64,000 nucleotides of DNA, taken from positions 62,001-126,000 of the forward strand of contig JAHCMI010000004.1 in assembly GCA_019192545.1 (NCBI GenBank), in the 5' to 3' direction. Of the stretch, positions 1 through 9,057 are shown in pieces; within the stretch, counting starts at the first letter, position 1; each line of letters opens with the position of its first letter. The notes under the pieces were generated by a model. That model saw only the letters and a program-made list of their open reading frames with translations. It had not been told where the DNA came from and did no database searches. A program made the translations under genes and the position numbers. The DNA is from Rivularia sp. MS3. Lineage in GTDB: Bacteria > Cyanobacteriota > Cyanobacteriia > Cyanobacteriales > Nostocaceae.

Positions 1-1068
1 TTTATGGATAACAAGGGAATTAATATTCCCAAAGCCAAAGAAAAGAAAATCGAAGGCGCATATTTCAAAGAGGATATGCGACGAGCGCAAATTCATGAAA
101 TTGGTAATGTTGCTTATCCGGCACAGTTAGTAGATCGTTATTGCAGCGCTTTTGAAAATCTCTTAAACATTGACACCATTCGTCACAGTCGAGCCAAAGT
201 GGTGATTGATTATGTTTATGGAGTATCTGGTGCTGTATTACCGCAGATGTTAGATAAGTTTGGTGCTGATGCGGTGGTACTAAATGCCAGTTTAAATAAA
301 ATCGCTGTATCAGAAACCGATCGCGAAGCTTTATTAACTCAGTTAGGTCATGTGGTAGAAGCACTAAAAGCTAACTTTGGCGTGCAGGTAACGGCAAATG
401 GCGAGCAAATGATACTGGTTGATGAATCCGGTATTCCCATTCGCGGGGAAACGCTTACCGCTTTGATGGTGGATATGATGCTAACTGCTAATCCTAGAGG
501 AAGTGTGGTAGTACCAGTTCATACTTCTAGCGCTGTAGAACAAATTGCTCGTCGTCATGATGGTAAGGTGATTCGCACCAAAGCAAATCCCACAGCATTA
601 ATGGAAGCTTGTCAAAAGAATCCGAATGTGGTTCTAGGTGGAAGTGGCGATACCGGTTTTATCGTCCCAGAGCTACATCCTGGATTTGACTCCATGTTTT
701 GTATTGCCAAGCTAATTGAAATGCTGACAATTCAAGAGCGTTCTCTTACTACAGTACGTTCCGAATTACCCCGCGTGATTCACAAAACTTATACTACCCG
801 CTGTCCTTGGACGGTAAAAGGTGCATTGATGCGTCACTTAGTAGAAACTCATCCCCAAGAACAATTAGAATTGATCGACGGAGTCAAAATTTGTCAACCC
901 TACGAAGACAGTTGGGTATTAGTTCTACCAGATGCAAGCGAACCATTAGTACATCTATACGTCAATAGCAACGATCGCGATTGGGTAGACGAATCCCTAA
1001 GAAAATACCGTGCCCGCGTTCAAGAATTTGTGGAAACAGAGCAGGAGCAGGTTGTAGTGGAAGTGTAG
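1..1068 (+). CDS. C-terminal part of nucleotidyltransferase/phosphomannomutase fusion (5' truncated by window)
   Basis: The reading frame is open from the first base, so the gene starts upstream of the window and about 355 C-terminal residues are visible. They resemble the phosphohexomutase (PGM/PMM) half of the roughly 840-residue cyanobacterial proteins that join an N-terminal sugar-nucleotide transferase and hexapeptide repeats to a phosphomutase domain. Seen: the alpha/beta domain II-III region, a GGSGDTGFIVPE segment in the place of the sugar-binding loop, and a C-terminal domain with PDASEPLVHLY. Such proteins are annotated as mannose-1-phosphate guanylyltransferases feeding GDP-sugar and exopolysaccharide synthesis. 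The catalytic phosphoserine region lies outside the window, so activity cannot be judged. Confidence 0.8.
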   Translation, partial: FMDNKGINIPKAKEKKIEGAYFKEDMRRAQIHEIGNVAYPAQLVDRYCSAFENLLNIDTIRHSRAKVVIDYVYGVSGAVLPQMLDKFGADAVVLNASLNKIAVSETDREALLTQLGHVVEALKANFGVQVTANGEQMILVDESGIPIRGETLTALMVDMMLTANPRGSVVVPVHTSSAVEQIARRHDGKVIRTKANPTALMEACQKNPNVVLGGSGDTGFIVPELHPGFDSMFCIAKLIEMLTIQERSLTTVRSELPRVIHKTYTTRCPWTVKGALMRHLVETHPQEQLELIDGVKICQPYEDSWVLVLPDASEPLVHLYVNSNDRDWVDESLRKYRARVQEFVETEQEQVVVEV

Positions 1069-1207
1069 AAAAATGGGCGGGAATGGGGGTAGGAGTTACT
1101 CCCTTCCCGGCAGAAGATTACCGTTTGGGGTTGAGTGAGAGAGTGAGAGAGGGAGGGAGTGAGGGAGAAATTTTCATCGGAAATCTTAGAGCGGAATGGG
1201 AGTAGGA

Positions 1208-1241
1208 GTAAGTAGTAAGTAGTAAGTAGTAAGTAGTAAGT
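1208..1241. repeat. Heptanucleotide tandem repeat AGTAAGT
   Basis: About five consecutive copies of the 7-mer AGTAAGT lie between the phosphomutase and the ABC ATPase, which converge here. It is preceded by a GAGAGAG/GGGAG purine-rich stretch. This is a short tandemly repeated repetitive (STRR) element of the kind known from heterocystous cyanobacteria. Confidence 0.85.
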
Positions 1242-1264
1242 CCTGATTATTTCTCCGTCTTAAT

Positions 1265-1353
1265 TGCTCGCTGCTCACTGTTAACTGTTGACTGCTCACT
1301 GCTCACTGTTAACTGCTCACTGCTCACTGTTCACTGCTCGCTGTTAACTGTTC
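1265..1353. repeat. Heptanucleotide STRR (TGCTCAC/TGTTAAC variants) overlapping the 3' end of the ABC gene
   Basis: About twelve 7-mers alternate between TGCTCAC, TGTTAAC, TGTTCAC and TGCTCGC. The repeat runs into the 3' end of the minus-strand ABC ATPase gene, whose TAA stop and last residues (FENS) are made from repeat sequence. The same repeat family recurs across the window. Confidence 0.9.
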
Positions 1354-2732
1354 TCGAAAGGTAAGGAGGGAGAATTGCTTTTAGGAAATATTGCTAGTTC
1401 GGTTTCTGGATCGAAGAAATGAATTTTCTCAGGGTTTAAAGATAACCATACTTTTTCTCCCTCATTTACCAATTTTTCTGGCGAAACTCTCACCTGTAAG
1501 TCATCTGTTACTAGGTAATCTTTTTCAAATTTTGTCTCAATCAGTTTGACTGCAAGATAACTATCGTTGCCAAGGTTTTCCGTCCACTCAACTTGTGCTG
1601 GTAAATTCTTAGTAGCAGGCAAACTCAAATTCCAGTTTTCCGGACGAACTCCTAATATTAAAGTTCGTCCATTATATTTTTTTAAAGCGCTACTCCAGTT
1701 TTCTGGCAAAGTTAAACGGAAATCACCCTTAGTTATTAGACAAGGTGATTGGAACTTTACCTCAATAAAATTCATTGGTGGAGAACCGATAAACTCGGCA
1801 ACAAAACGGTTTGCAGGACGATTATAAATTTCTAATGGAGCAGCAATCTGCATTATTTGACCGCGATTTAAAACCGCTACCCTATCCCCCATTGTCATTG
1901 CTTCTGTTCGATCGTGAGTAACGTAAATTGTTGTTATACCCAACTGACGTTGTAGCCTGACAATTTCTGCACGGGTTTGCGATCGCAGTTTTGCATCTAA
2001 ATTAGAAAGGGGTTCATCCATCAGAAATACCTGCGGGTTGCGAGCAATAGCACGTCCTAATGCAACTCGCTGTCTTTGCCCTCCCGATAATTCTTTGGGA
2101 TACCTATTTAACAACTTTTCTATTTGCAGCAATTTAGCTACATTAACTACTCTTTCGTTGACGATTCTTTCTTTATCGGAAACGTAACGCAAACCTTTGG
2201 GTAACTTCTTTGCTGAGGCAACTAATAAATCTTCTGCTATTTTTAAGGATTTATTCAAGAATTGATTTAATAATTTCTCCCCATCTCCCCCTCTCCCCAT
2301 CTCTCCCTCTCCCCCTCTCCCCATCTCTCCCTCTCTCCCTCTCTCCTTCTCTTCCTCTCGTTGTATTCTCCCCGCTTGCAATCTTAATCCGAAAGCAATA
2401 TTTTCATAAACGCTCATGTGAGGGTAAAGGGCATAATTCTGAAACACCATTGCAATATTTCTTTGAGAAGGCTGAAGCTGGTTTACAGCACGGTTTCCTA
2501 CCCAGATGTTACCTCCGGTAACATCCTCTAAACCTGCAATCAACCTCAGTAAGGTACTTTTGCCACAACCTGAAGGCCCCACCAACACCATAAATTCGCC
2601 ATCTTCGACGGTGAGACTGATTCGCCGCAATACATTCACGCTTTCATTGCGATGTGCGCCCTGATAAATAACACCTTCGCTTTTACGGGGAGGAAAACTC
2701 TTGTAAATGTCTTCTAAAACAACTTGCGCCAC
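1344..2732 (-). CDS. Sugar-type ABC transporter ATP-binding protein (MalK/UgpC-like) with STRR insertion
   Basis: 462 residues; cytoplasmic ATPase of a carbohydrate-type importer. Seen: Walker A GPSGCGKST (52-60), Q-loop VFQN (97-100), signature LSGGQ (215-219), Walker B FLMDE (236-240), D-loop SNLDAK, switch His273, and a MalK-type C-terminal regulatory (TOBE/OB) domain from about 315. Between Q-loop and signature, residues about 126-152 are a Glu/Gly/Arg/Met low-complexity run coded by a purine-rich STRR; the following 155-190 segment resembles an insertion I recall in cyanobacterial homologues. The C-terminus ends inside another STRR. No permease or binding-protein gene is adjacent, so the ATPase may serve distant permeases. 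The ATPase motifs are intact. Confidence 0.92.
   Translation of the reverse strand: MAQVVLEDIYKSFPPRKSEGVIYQGAHRNESVNVLRRISLTVEDGEFMVLVGPSGCGKSTLLRLIAGLEDVTGGNIWVGNRAVNQLQPSQRNIAMVFQNYALYPHMSVYENIAFGLRLQAGRIQREEEKERGREGEMGRGGEGEMGRGGDGEKLLNQFLNKSLKIAEDLLVASAKKLPKGLRYVSDKERIVNERVVNVAKLLQIEKLLNRYPKELSGGQRQRVALGRAIARNPQVFLMDEPLSNLDAKLRSQTRAEIVRLQRQLGITTIYVTHDRTEAMTMGDRVAVLNRGQIMQIAAPLEIYNRPANRFVAEFIGSPPMNFIEVKFQSPCLITKGDFRLTLPENWSSALKKYNGRTLILGVRPENWNLSLPATKNLPAQVEWTENLGNDSYLAVKLIETKFEKDYLVTDDLQVRVSPEKLVNEGEKVWLSLNPEKIHFFDPETELAIFPKSNSPSLPFENS
2277..2352. repeat. Intragenic STRR (CTCCCCAT/CTCTCCCT type) inside the ABC ATPase
   Basis: A run of CCCTCTCC, CCATCTCC and CCCTCTCT units lies within the coding region and keeps the frame open, adding about 25 residues rich in Glu, Gly and Arg between the Q-loop and the signature motif. 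Similar purine/pyrimidine-rich runs occur between genes at 1135-1165, 14965-14985 and 46091-46110. Confidence 0.85.
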
Positions 2733-3099
2733 AAATCTTTACCGACAGCGATACGAAATTGACTATCAACACACATCCCGCTCAAGCAGAACGTTTGCGC
2801 TAATAATACAGCTTTGATTTGCTAAAAGAAAGTAAATAAACCTATTTTGTCTCACCGAATCAATTAATACTTACAAAAACGCAGTAATAATACTGTTGCC
2901 AATTACTTAACTACTATGATAAGCAATAATTTTTTTTTGATTTGTACTTCTAAAAGCTTTCTTTATCTGCCTTTTACATTCAAAATATAAATGTAAAGTT
3001 TTTTTACAGTGCAGTATCGTGCATTGTATTTTTCAATGTCGCTTTATTGGGATTCAGGGGTGCCCGCGCAGACAAATATATTTGTGAAGGCACTATTTT
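2733..3099. other. Intergenic region between divergent ABC ATPase and small ORF
   Basis: AT-rich and without a convincing ORF. It must hold the promoter of the minus-strand ABC gene. The last part contains a near-palindromic AAATATATTT just before the small gene at 3100. No RNA gene was recognised. Confidence 0.5.
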
Positions 3100-3300
3100 A
3101 TGTATAGCACCAAAGAACTAACGAAGTATAAAGATTACGTTATACAGCCGTATTATCATTCTCATCAAGCCCCAGACAAGCGGTGGGGATATCGAATATG
3201 GAAAGGCTATGAATTAATGTGCGTAAATGAAAATGGAAGTGAATCTTCCAAAAAGGCTGTTATCGCTGCAATAAAAGAAATTGATAAGGGCTTTTTGTAG
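3100..3300 (+). CDS. Small hypothetical protein (66 aa)
   Basis: 66 residues with mixed, globular-looking composition (DYVIQPYYHSH, RWGYRIWKGYEL, then a Lys-rich helix ending KEIDKGFL). No family recognised. The pattern of a short beta-rich start followed by a C-terminal helix is common in small cyanobacterial proteins. A weak GAAGG lies 10 bases before the ATG. The next gene, ssb, is 311 bases downstream on the same strand and probably separate. Real coding is likely but not proven. Confidence 0.5.
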   Translation: MYSTKELTKYKDYVIQPYYHSHQAPDKRWGYRIWKGYELMCVNENGSESSKKAVIAAIKEIDKGFL

Positions 3301-3611
3301 TTAGGTATTACAGAATCTGTTCGCAAAACTCACAAAGTTAGTTTAAAACTGCACTCAATGGTACTATAGTACTATAAATGCAGAATCATCAGTCAAGGAA
3401 AGTTGCCGAACGTTTTAGAATAACTGTTCGTAGCTTTCGCTTGGCTTTTATCATTAAAATAGCTTGATGTGAAGATTATCTTCTTTATTTATGTGAATAA
3501 AGTTTGAGAAACCGATTAGATATATGTATTGATGATAATCGTGCGTTCAAGCGTAATTTGATTTTTATTTCTCAGTAGCTAATAAGCGAAATACCAAAAT
3601 CAGGAGATTTT
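3301..3611. other. Intergenic region upstream of ssb
   Basis: AT-rich spacer. At 3365-3376 there is a perfect 12-bp palindrome TATAGTACTATA, which could be an operator or chance. The ssb ribosome site CAGGAG sits at the end of the spacer. No gene seen. Confidence 0.5.
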
Positions 3612-4160
3612 ATGAACAGTTGCGTATTAATGGCAGAAATAATAAAACAACCCGAACTGCGATACAAGGCAGATAATCAGCTAGAAATTACCGAAATGCT
3701 GGTACAGTTTCCTGGGCCGCGAGAAAACGATCCTCCAGCAAACCTTAAGGTAGTGGGCTTTGGTAATTTAGCAAAAGAAATTCAACAAAATTATCATCAA
3801 GGCGATCGCGTCATACTAATTGGACGATTGAGTATGAATACAATCGAACGTCCGGAAGGATTCAAGGAGAAGCGGGCTGAGATGACGGTACAGCAAATTC
3901 ATCATTTAGATTCAGCTAGTGACAATAGTTCTATGCAGTGGCAAGCAAATCAAACAATTCCCGTTGCCACACCTCAGGCACAGAGTGTAAATACCGTACC
4001 CCCCGTAGCTGCAAATACACCGAAAACAAATAAAGTCAACGCTGCACCTGTTGAGAATGTACCCCAACCGGAACCCGTATCTCAAGCCACGAGTTACGAA
4101 CCAAGCACTTACCCGGCAATGGTTGAAGAAGACATTCCGGAAGATGACATTCCATTTTAA
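3612..4160 (+). CDS. ssb: Single-stranded DNA-binding protein (SSB)
   Basis: 182 residues. An OB-fold N-terminal domain (about 1-105) starts MNSCVLMAEI and contains the GDRVILIGRLS strand typical of SSB. A Pro/Gln/Asn/Thr-rich flexible linker (about 115-165) follows. It ends in an acidic tail finishing DDIPF, the partner-binding tip of bacterial SSBs. It binds single-stranded DNA in replication, repair and recombination. Start supported by AGGAG 7 bases upstream. Length fits the family. No rpsF or rpsR is adjacent, so this is a stand-alone copy and possibly one of several SSB paralogues. Confidence 0.93.
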   Translation: MNSCVLMAEIIKQPELRYKADNQLEITEMLVQFPGPRENDPPANLKVVGFGNLAKEIQQNYHQGDRVILIGRLSMNTIERPEGFKEKRAEMTVQQIHHLDSASDNSSMQWQANQTIPVATPQAQSVNTVPPVAANTPKTNKVNAAPVENVPQPEPVSQATSYEPSTYPAMVEEDIPEDDIPF

Positions 4161-4176
4161 ATTTTTTTGTCAATTT

Positions 4177-4201
4177 AGAGACGTTGTAATGCAACGTCTC
4201 T
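4177..4201 (+). terminator. Hairpin downstream of ssb
   Basis: Perfect 10-bp inverted repeat AGAGACGTTG / CAACGTCTCT with a 5-base loop, 17 bases after the ssb stop. The T-run precedes rather than follows the hairpin, so it may be a dispersed cyanobacterial hairpin repeat acting as mRNA end or stabiliser rather than a classical terminator. Confidence 0.55.
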
Positions 4202-4713
4202 TGAATGTATGTGGCGAAGAAAAATGTATCCTTTATAGTCTATATAGTAATAGTGAGAATACAAAATAATTTTTCTATTTCACGTTTTTTTCAAAATAAT
4301 TATAGATAGTATATTTTACAAAAGTTTAACAATACAAATATTCGTTACATTATATACGTATCGGTTGCAACATTTGCTATAACGTATCTATAATGATTGG
4401 TTTTCAAAGTAAATCAAATTTACTTTAAAAGTTAATATTTTCTAGTTACCTAGGAATGGTCGCAATTATCACAAAATCTGCTTGATGCCGTATACTTACT
4501 GCCCATTGTTTGGTTAAAAATTAGTCTGCGTACAAGCATCCTACAAAAAAATGTGTCGGTTGCGTAAATTTTAGTTACCTTTGAATGTAAATTTTCCAGT
4601 TCTAGATATAAAAACTAAAAAAATTACTTTCAGATACCGTTCAAACTAAATCTGCTGTTAGAATCCAGTTAAATTAAAGTTAATTTCTACTTAAGAATCT
4701 ACCCCCGACTTCC
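4202..4713. other. Long AT-rich intergenic region upstream of peptide ABC gene
   Basis: About 510 bases with many stops in all frames. It contains several TATAAT-like stretches. It probably holds the promoter of the double ABC protein. No RNA structure or repeat recognised. Confidence 0.5.
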
Positions 4714-6582
4714 ATGAGAGAAACAGTCCTAGACGTTCGCAACCTGCAAGTTGAATTTTCCGATGATGGCAATGTTGTCAAAGCAGTAAACGGAATCTCT
4801 TTTGAATTACACAGAGGAGAGACATTAGGAATAGTAGGAGAATCGGGGAGCGGCAAGTCTGTTACATCTCTTGCGGTGATGCGATTGTTGCAGAATCCGG
4901 GAAAAATTAGTAATGGTGAAATTTTGTTTCGTCCGCAGAAAAATGGCGAAGCATTGAACTTAGTCGATTTACCACCAAACCAAATTCAGCTTTACCGAGG
5001 TGGTGATATTGCTATGATTTTTCAGGAGCCAATGACTTCCTTAAACCCGGTTTATAACATTGGTTTTCAGTTAACAGAAGCAATTTTAAGACATCAAAAT
5101 ATTAATAGCGGGCAAGCACGTCAAAAAGCAATTGATAGTTTGCAGGAAGTTAAACTTCTTCCCAGCGACGAGCAAATTCGTGAAAATTTAATTGAAACTT
5201 CGCCACAACCTTTAAATGAAGCAGAACTTCCGCAGCTAGTACAAAAACATAAAGAAGCAATATTAGAACGCTTTCCCCATCAACTTTCGGGGGGGCAGTT
5301 ACAAAGGGTAATGATTGCAATGGCTATTTCTTGCAATCCGCTGCTATTAATTGCTGACGAACCTACAACCGCTTTAGATGTAACGGTACAAGCAACAATT
5401 ATAGATTTGCTGGGAGAATTGCAGCAGAAACGCGATATGGCGATGATTTTTATTACCCATGATTTGGGATTAATCGCTGAAATCGCCGATAAAGTAGCGG
5501 TAATGTACAAAGGAAGAGTCGTCGAACAAGGTGATGCAGCGCAAATATTCACAAATCCCCAGCATCCTTACACTAAAGGTTTGCTTGCTTGTCGTCCGAC
5601 TTTAGATAGTCATCCCCAAAAGCTACTGACGGTTTCCGACTACATGAACGTAGAAACAACAGCTACCGGAGATGTAGAAATTACGGCAAAAGAACCAGCA
5701 GAACCCATACAAGTCACTTCTGATGAAATTGCTCAAAGATTGGCAACATTAGAACAGCAACAACCGCTTTTACAAATTCGCAATTTGCAAGTTGGTTATC
5801 CAGTCAAAGGAATGTTCGGTGGAACAAAACGTCATTTTATGGCCGTTAATAACGTTTCTTTCGATGTCAAAAAAGGTGAAACCTTGGGATTGGTGGGGGA
5901 ATCGGGTTGCGGTAAAACAACTCTTGGTAGAAGTTTGCTGCGATTGGTTGAACCTTTAAGCGGTGAAATACTTTTTGAAGGAAGAGATATTACCAAACTT
6001 AAGGGGAAACCATTACAAAAACTGCGTCGAGAAATGCAAATCGTCTTCCAAAATCCCTTTAGTGCTTTAGACTCGCGGATGAAGGTTGGTGATGCGGTAA
6101 TGGAACCTTTGGTAATTCACTCTATTGGTAAGAATAAAAAAGAAAAACAGCAACGTGCGGCTTATTTATTAGAAAGAGTCGGATTAAGTGCCGATGCAAT
6201 GAATCGCTATCCGCATCAGTTTTCCGGAGGGCAGCGTCAGCGGATTTGTATTGCACGTTCTTTAGCTTTAAATCCTAAATTTATTATTTGTGATGAGTCG
6301 GTTTCGGCTTTAGATGTATCCGTACAAGCACAAGTATTGAATCTTCTCAAAGAATTACAAGAAGAATTTGAATTAACTTATATCTTTATTTCTCACGATT
6401 TAAGTGTGGTCAAATTTATCAGCGACAGAATTTTAGTTATGAATCGCGGTGAAATTGTAGAACAAGGTAATGCAGAACAAATTTACCGCGAACCAAAAGA
6501 AGAATATACTCAAAAATTAATTGCATCTATTCCAACAGGTAGTCCCGAACGAATGAGGAATCAGCAATCAGTTAGCAGCTAA
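4714..6582 (+). CDS. Dipeptide/oligopeptide-type ABC transporter, fused double ATPase (DppD-DppF/GsiA-like)
   Basis: 622 residues with two complete ABC domains. Domain 1 has Walker A GESGSGKS (42-49), a HQLSGGQ signature and Walker B LLIADEP. Domain 2 (from about 355) has GESGCGKTT, HQFSGGQRQR and Walker B FIICDES. Each domain ends with the peptide-importer extension (NPQHPYTKGLL and EPKEEYTQKLI). It energises a peptide/glutathione/nickel-type importer whose permease and binding genes are not in the window. Domain 1 has an insertion of about 40 residues before its signature. The C-terminus (NQQSVSS) lies at the start of repeat-like sequence. Confidence 0.93.
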   Translation: MRETVLDVRNLQVEFSDDGNVVKAVNGISFELHRGETLGIVGESGSGKSVTSLAVMRLLQNPGKISNGEILFRPQKNGEALNLVDLPPNQIQLYRGGDIAMIFQEPMTSLNPVYNIGFQLTEAILRHQNINSGQARQKAIDSLQEVKLLPSDEQIRENLIETSPQPLNEAELPQLVQKHKEAILERFPHQLSGGQLQRVMIAMAISCNPLLLIADEPTTALDVTVQATIIDLLGELQQKRDMAMIFITHDLGLIAEIADKVAVMYKGRVVEQGDAAQIFTNPQHPYTKGLLACRPTLDSHPQKLLTVSDYMNVETTATGDVEITAKEPAEPIQVTSDEIAQRLATLEQQQPLLQIRNLQVGYPVKGMFGGTKRHFMAVNNVSFDVKKGETLGLVGESGCGKTTLGRSLLRLVEPLSGEILFEGRDITKLKGKPLQKLRREMQIVFQNPFSALDSRMKVGDAVMEPLVIHSIGKNKKEKQQRAAYLLERVGLSADAMNRYPHQFSGGQRQRICIARSLALNPKFIICDESVSALDVSVQAQVLNLLKELQEEFELTYIFISHDLSVVKFISDRILVMNRGEIVEQGNAEQIYREPKEEYTQKLIASIPTGSPERMRNQQSVSS

Positions 6583-6666
6583 TAGCCAACAGCGAACAGC
6601 GAGCAAACAATTAGGAGTTATTTAACCTTTAACCTTTGACCTTTGACCTCTAACCTCTAACCTTGA
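6577..6666. repeat. STRR cluster after double ABC gene
   Basis: CAGCGAA/CAGCGAG units adjoin the stop codon, followed by heptamers AACCTTT, GACCTTT, GACCTCT and AACCTCT (6624-6666). The rest of the spacer to 7004 is AT-rich with no gene, apart from the GAGGAG ribosome site before the next CDS. Confidence 0.85.
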
Positions 6667-7004
6667 TATAACCCTTCTTTTGGCAGATAAAAATATTGAA
6701 AATGTAAACCCAAGGGCTGATGAATCCTCAAATGAAATGCGAGAAACTGTAAACAGCAAATCAGTGAAAAACCTGTCGAATTAATCTGCAATTTGTAGTT
6801 AATCATAACCCTTTATATAAATCTCGGGTTATAAACAATATTTTAGATTTTCAACCAGCAATTCAGCATTGTTTGGCGCATTTTTATGGCGCATTTTTAA
6901 AGATTTACTAATTGCTGAATTACTTTGATGGAAACAGTTTCGACGCAAAGCATTACTGTAAATACTGATTTGAGCGAATAGATTCTTTCATACGAGGAGT
7001 AAAC

Positions 7005-7709
7005 ATGGTAGATAGAAAATACAAACGTGCAGTTGGTACATTTGCAAGCCGTGGAGATGCGGAGAAAGCACTCTATAAGCTTAGAGATGATGGCTACTCA
7101 ATGGATAAAGTATCTCTGTTGGCGAAGAATGCTGATGGTGATAACATCGCCGGTGCTGATGTAAAGAACGAACGTGGTGAAACAGAGGCTCAAGAAGGTG
7201 CTGGAATTGGTGCTACCACCGGTACAGTTTTAGGTGGTTTGGGCGGTTTACTTCTAGGTTTGGAAGAATTATTAATTCCTGGAATTGGACCTTTCTTAGC
7301 AGCAGGTACTATCGCTACTACTTTGGCTGGTGCTGGATTGGGCGCGGCAACTGGTGGTATCATCGGTGCATTAACCGGCATGGCTATTCCTGAAGAAGAT
7401 GCCAAAATGTACGAAGATAGAATTAATAACGGTTACTATTTGTTGATAGTAGAAGGTTATGAAGATGAAATCGACCGTATCGGTTCTACTTTAAGTGGTT
7501 ATAAAGTTAGTAACTGGAAAGTTTTTGACGCACCTGCACCTGAAGTTGAGACAGAAGTCAAAGAAGTTCCTGTTGCTCAACCAGTTCCTGTTGTTGAAAA
7601 AGAAGTTGATGTTGATGTAGTCAATCGTAAAGAAGTTGTTGACAGAAAAACTGTAATTGACCGCGATATAGTAGAAGTAGTTGATAAAAGAGACGATACT
7701 ATTCGCTAA
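7005..7709 (+). CDS. General-stress-type protein with glycine-zipper hydrophobic core
   Basis: 234 residues. The N-terminus (RAVGTFASRGDAEKALYKL) matches the general stress protein 17M/YflT-like domain that begins many cyanobacterial stress proteins. Residues about 65-125 form a Gly/Ala-rich double hydrophobic segment (GATTGTVLGGLGG, GLGAATGGIIGAL) that could insert in membranes. A second alpha/beta half (YYLLIVEGYEDEIDRI) follows, then a charged Val/Glu/Lys-rich tail. Good RBS (GAGGAG, 8 bases before ATG) and a strong terminator suggest a single-gene transcript. Function is not established. The protein at 33697-34212 has a similar layout. Confidence 0.75.
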   Translation: MVDRKYKRAVGTFASRGDAEKALYKLRDDGYSMDKVSLLAKNADGDNIAGADVKNERGETEAQEGAGIGATTGTVLGGLGGLLLGLEELLIPGIGPFLAAGTIATTLAGAGLGAATGGIIGALTGMAIPEEDAKMYEDRINNGYYLLIVEGYEDEIDRIGSTLSGYKVSNWKVFDAPAPEVETEVKEVPVAQPVPVVEKEVDVDVVNRKEVVDRKTVIDRDIVEVVDKRDDTIR

Positions 7710-7739
7710 GATTTAATTAAATAATTGCATAAGTTCTTG

Positions 7740-7767
7740 AACCCGGTTTTAATGCAGCCGGGTTTTT
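7740..7767 (+). terminator. Rho-independent terminator
   Basis: Stem AACCCGG / CCGGGTT with an 11-base loop followed by a T-run, 30 bases after the stress-protein stop codon. Confidence 0.85.
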
Positions 7768-7840
7768 GTAATCTTTCAGGTTAATTTCCGTAATAGAAGC
7801 CAGATGCTCTTACTAACTGCATAGCTTTTTCGCAGTAATC

Positions 7841-7976
7841 ACTATAGCGGTTTTCACTTGAATGAAATACAGCCTGAACCTCACCCCTTCCCCTCTCCTT
7901 ACTAAGGAGAGGGGTGTCCAAAGGACGAGGTGAGTTCATTCTTTGTATTCTACTCAACAGAAAACTGCTATATAGT
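7841..7976. mobile_element. 136-bp foldback MITE-like element
   Basis: Imperfect inverted repeats run from ACTATAGCGGTTTTC at the left to GAAAACTGCTATATAGT at the right, and the two arms match over nearly the whole length. The centre is the palindrome CTCTCCTTACTAAGGAGAG. There is no coding capacity. The outer arms and centre resemble the element at 58792-59066, where the centre is interrupted by another insertion. Confidence 0.8.
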
Positions 7977-8320
7977 TGAAATTTCGCTTCTTTGGATTAC
8001 TTTAGTTACTTATAAAAATTACTTTTTTTTCTTTACTCTTCCTAATATTCCTATTCTTTATCTCTTCTAAATATAGGTAATTTTGTAATGAAAGAAAAGT
8101 AGAGTAATTTAATTTGATTAATGATTAATTTTACCTATCTGAAAACTAGTAATATAAATTCTCTCAATATTTACTAACCAGTCATGTTATTAGAATTAAA
8201 ACTTGGTATTTCTTAAAATAACTTATAAAAAAATCAAGAAAATTAATTTTATAACTGTATTTCAAAAGTAATGATATAGCAAAAATTTGTTAAACTAACG
8301 CTACTAATAAATATAAATGA
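7977..8320. other. AT-rich leader upstream of cheB
   Basis: About 340 bases, very AT-rich, no ORF. It presumably carries the promoter for the cheB-cheB-cheR-kinase set. No repeat or hairpin stands out. Confidence 0.5.
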
Positions 8321-8890
8321 ATGTCACCTGAAAACTATATAGTAGTAATTACAGCATCAGCTGGAGGACTTAACGCAATTAGCACAATTTTATCAAAATT
8401 ACCATCAAATTTTCCGGCACCGATCGCTATAGCGCAACATTTAGATCCCAAGCGTCCTAGCATGATGGCAGAAATTTTAGATAACAAAAGTCCTTTATCT
8501 GTCAAGCAAGCTAAAGCAGGAGACAAACTATACCCTGGTAAGGTTTATATTGCTCCACCTGACTTACATCTTTTAGTAAATCCAGATGGTTCTTTATCTT
8601 TATCTCGCTCGGAAAAAGTGCATTTTGTTCGTCCTGCTGGTGATGTACTATTTAAATCGGTTGCAGCTAGCTTCAAAGAAAAATGTATTGCCGTTGTTTT
8701 AACTGGTATGGATGGAGATGGTGCTGCGGGAGTACAAGAGATAAAAAAGATGGGTGGCATAGTTATTGCTCAAGAAAAAAGTACTTGCAAATATTCTAGT
8801 ATGCCAGATTCTGCAATTCAAACTGGAGATGTAGATTTTGTTGTACCTCTTGAATCTATTGCCCGTTCTTTGATGTATTTAATACTTTAG
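8321..8890 (+). CDS. cheB: CheB-type protein-glutamate methylesterase, stand-alone catalytic domain
   Basis: 189 residues forming only the CheB catalytic domain, with no receiver in front. The triad is visible: Ser13 in TASAGG, His40 in AIAQHL, and Asp133 in the LTGMDGDG motif. VYIAPPDLHLLV is also typical. CheB removes methyl groups from (or deamidates) glutamates of receptor proteins. It is first in a co-oriented set with another cheB, a cheR and a PAS histidine kinase, but no MCP, cheA, cheW or cheY is near. It may therefore act on another sensory protein rather than in motility. The start ATG lies after an AT-rich stretch with a poor RBS. Confidence 0.88.
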   Translation: MSPENYIVVITASAGGLNAISTILSKLPSNFPAPIAIAQHLDPKRPSMMAEILDNKSPLSVKQAKAGDKLYPGKVYIAPPDLHLLVNPDGSLSLSRSEKVHFVRPAGDVLFKSVAASFKEKCIAVVLTGMDGDGAAGVQEIKKMGGIVIAQEKSTCKYSSMPDSAIQTGDVDFVVPLESIARSLMYLIL

Positions 8891-9057
8891 TTAAAATTGC
8901 TAATTGCTAATTATTTATTTGCTTTTTAAAACTGATTAATTGTTACTTATTAAGCTATAGTTCTCCTAAACTAAAATTCTGTTAGCGAAAATCTAGGATT
9001 TAATAACCGTTAATAACTGATAGCCTTGTATAAGCTTCGTCGTTAGAGAGGAAGAAT

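Noticed and set aside
981-1205. 74-codon open frame overlapping the end of the phosphomutase gene
   Set aside because: Out-of-frame shadow extended by purine-rich repeat sequence.
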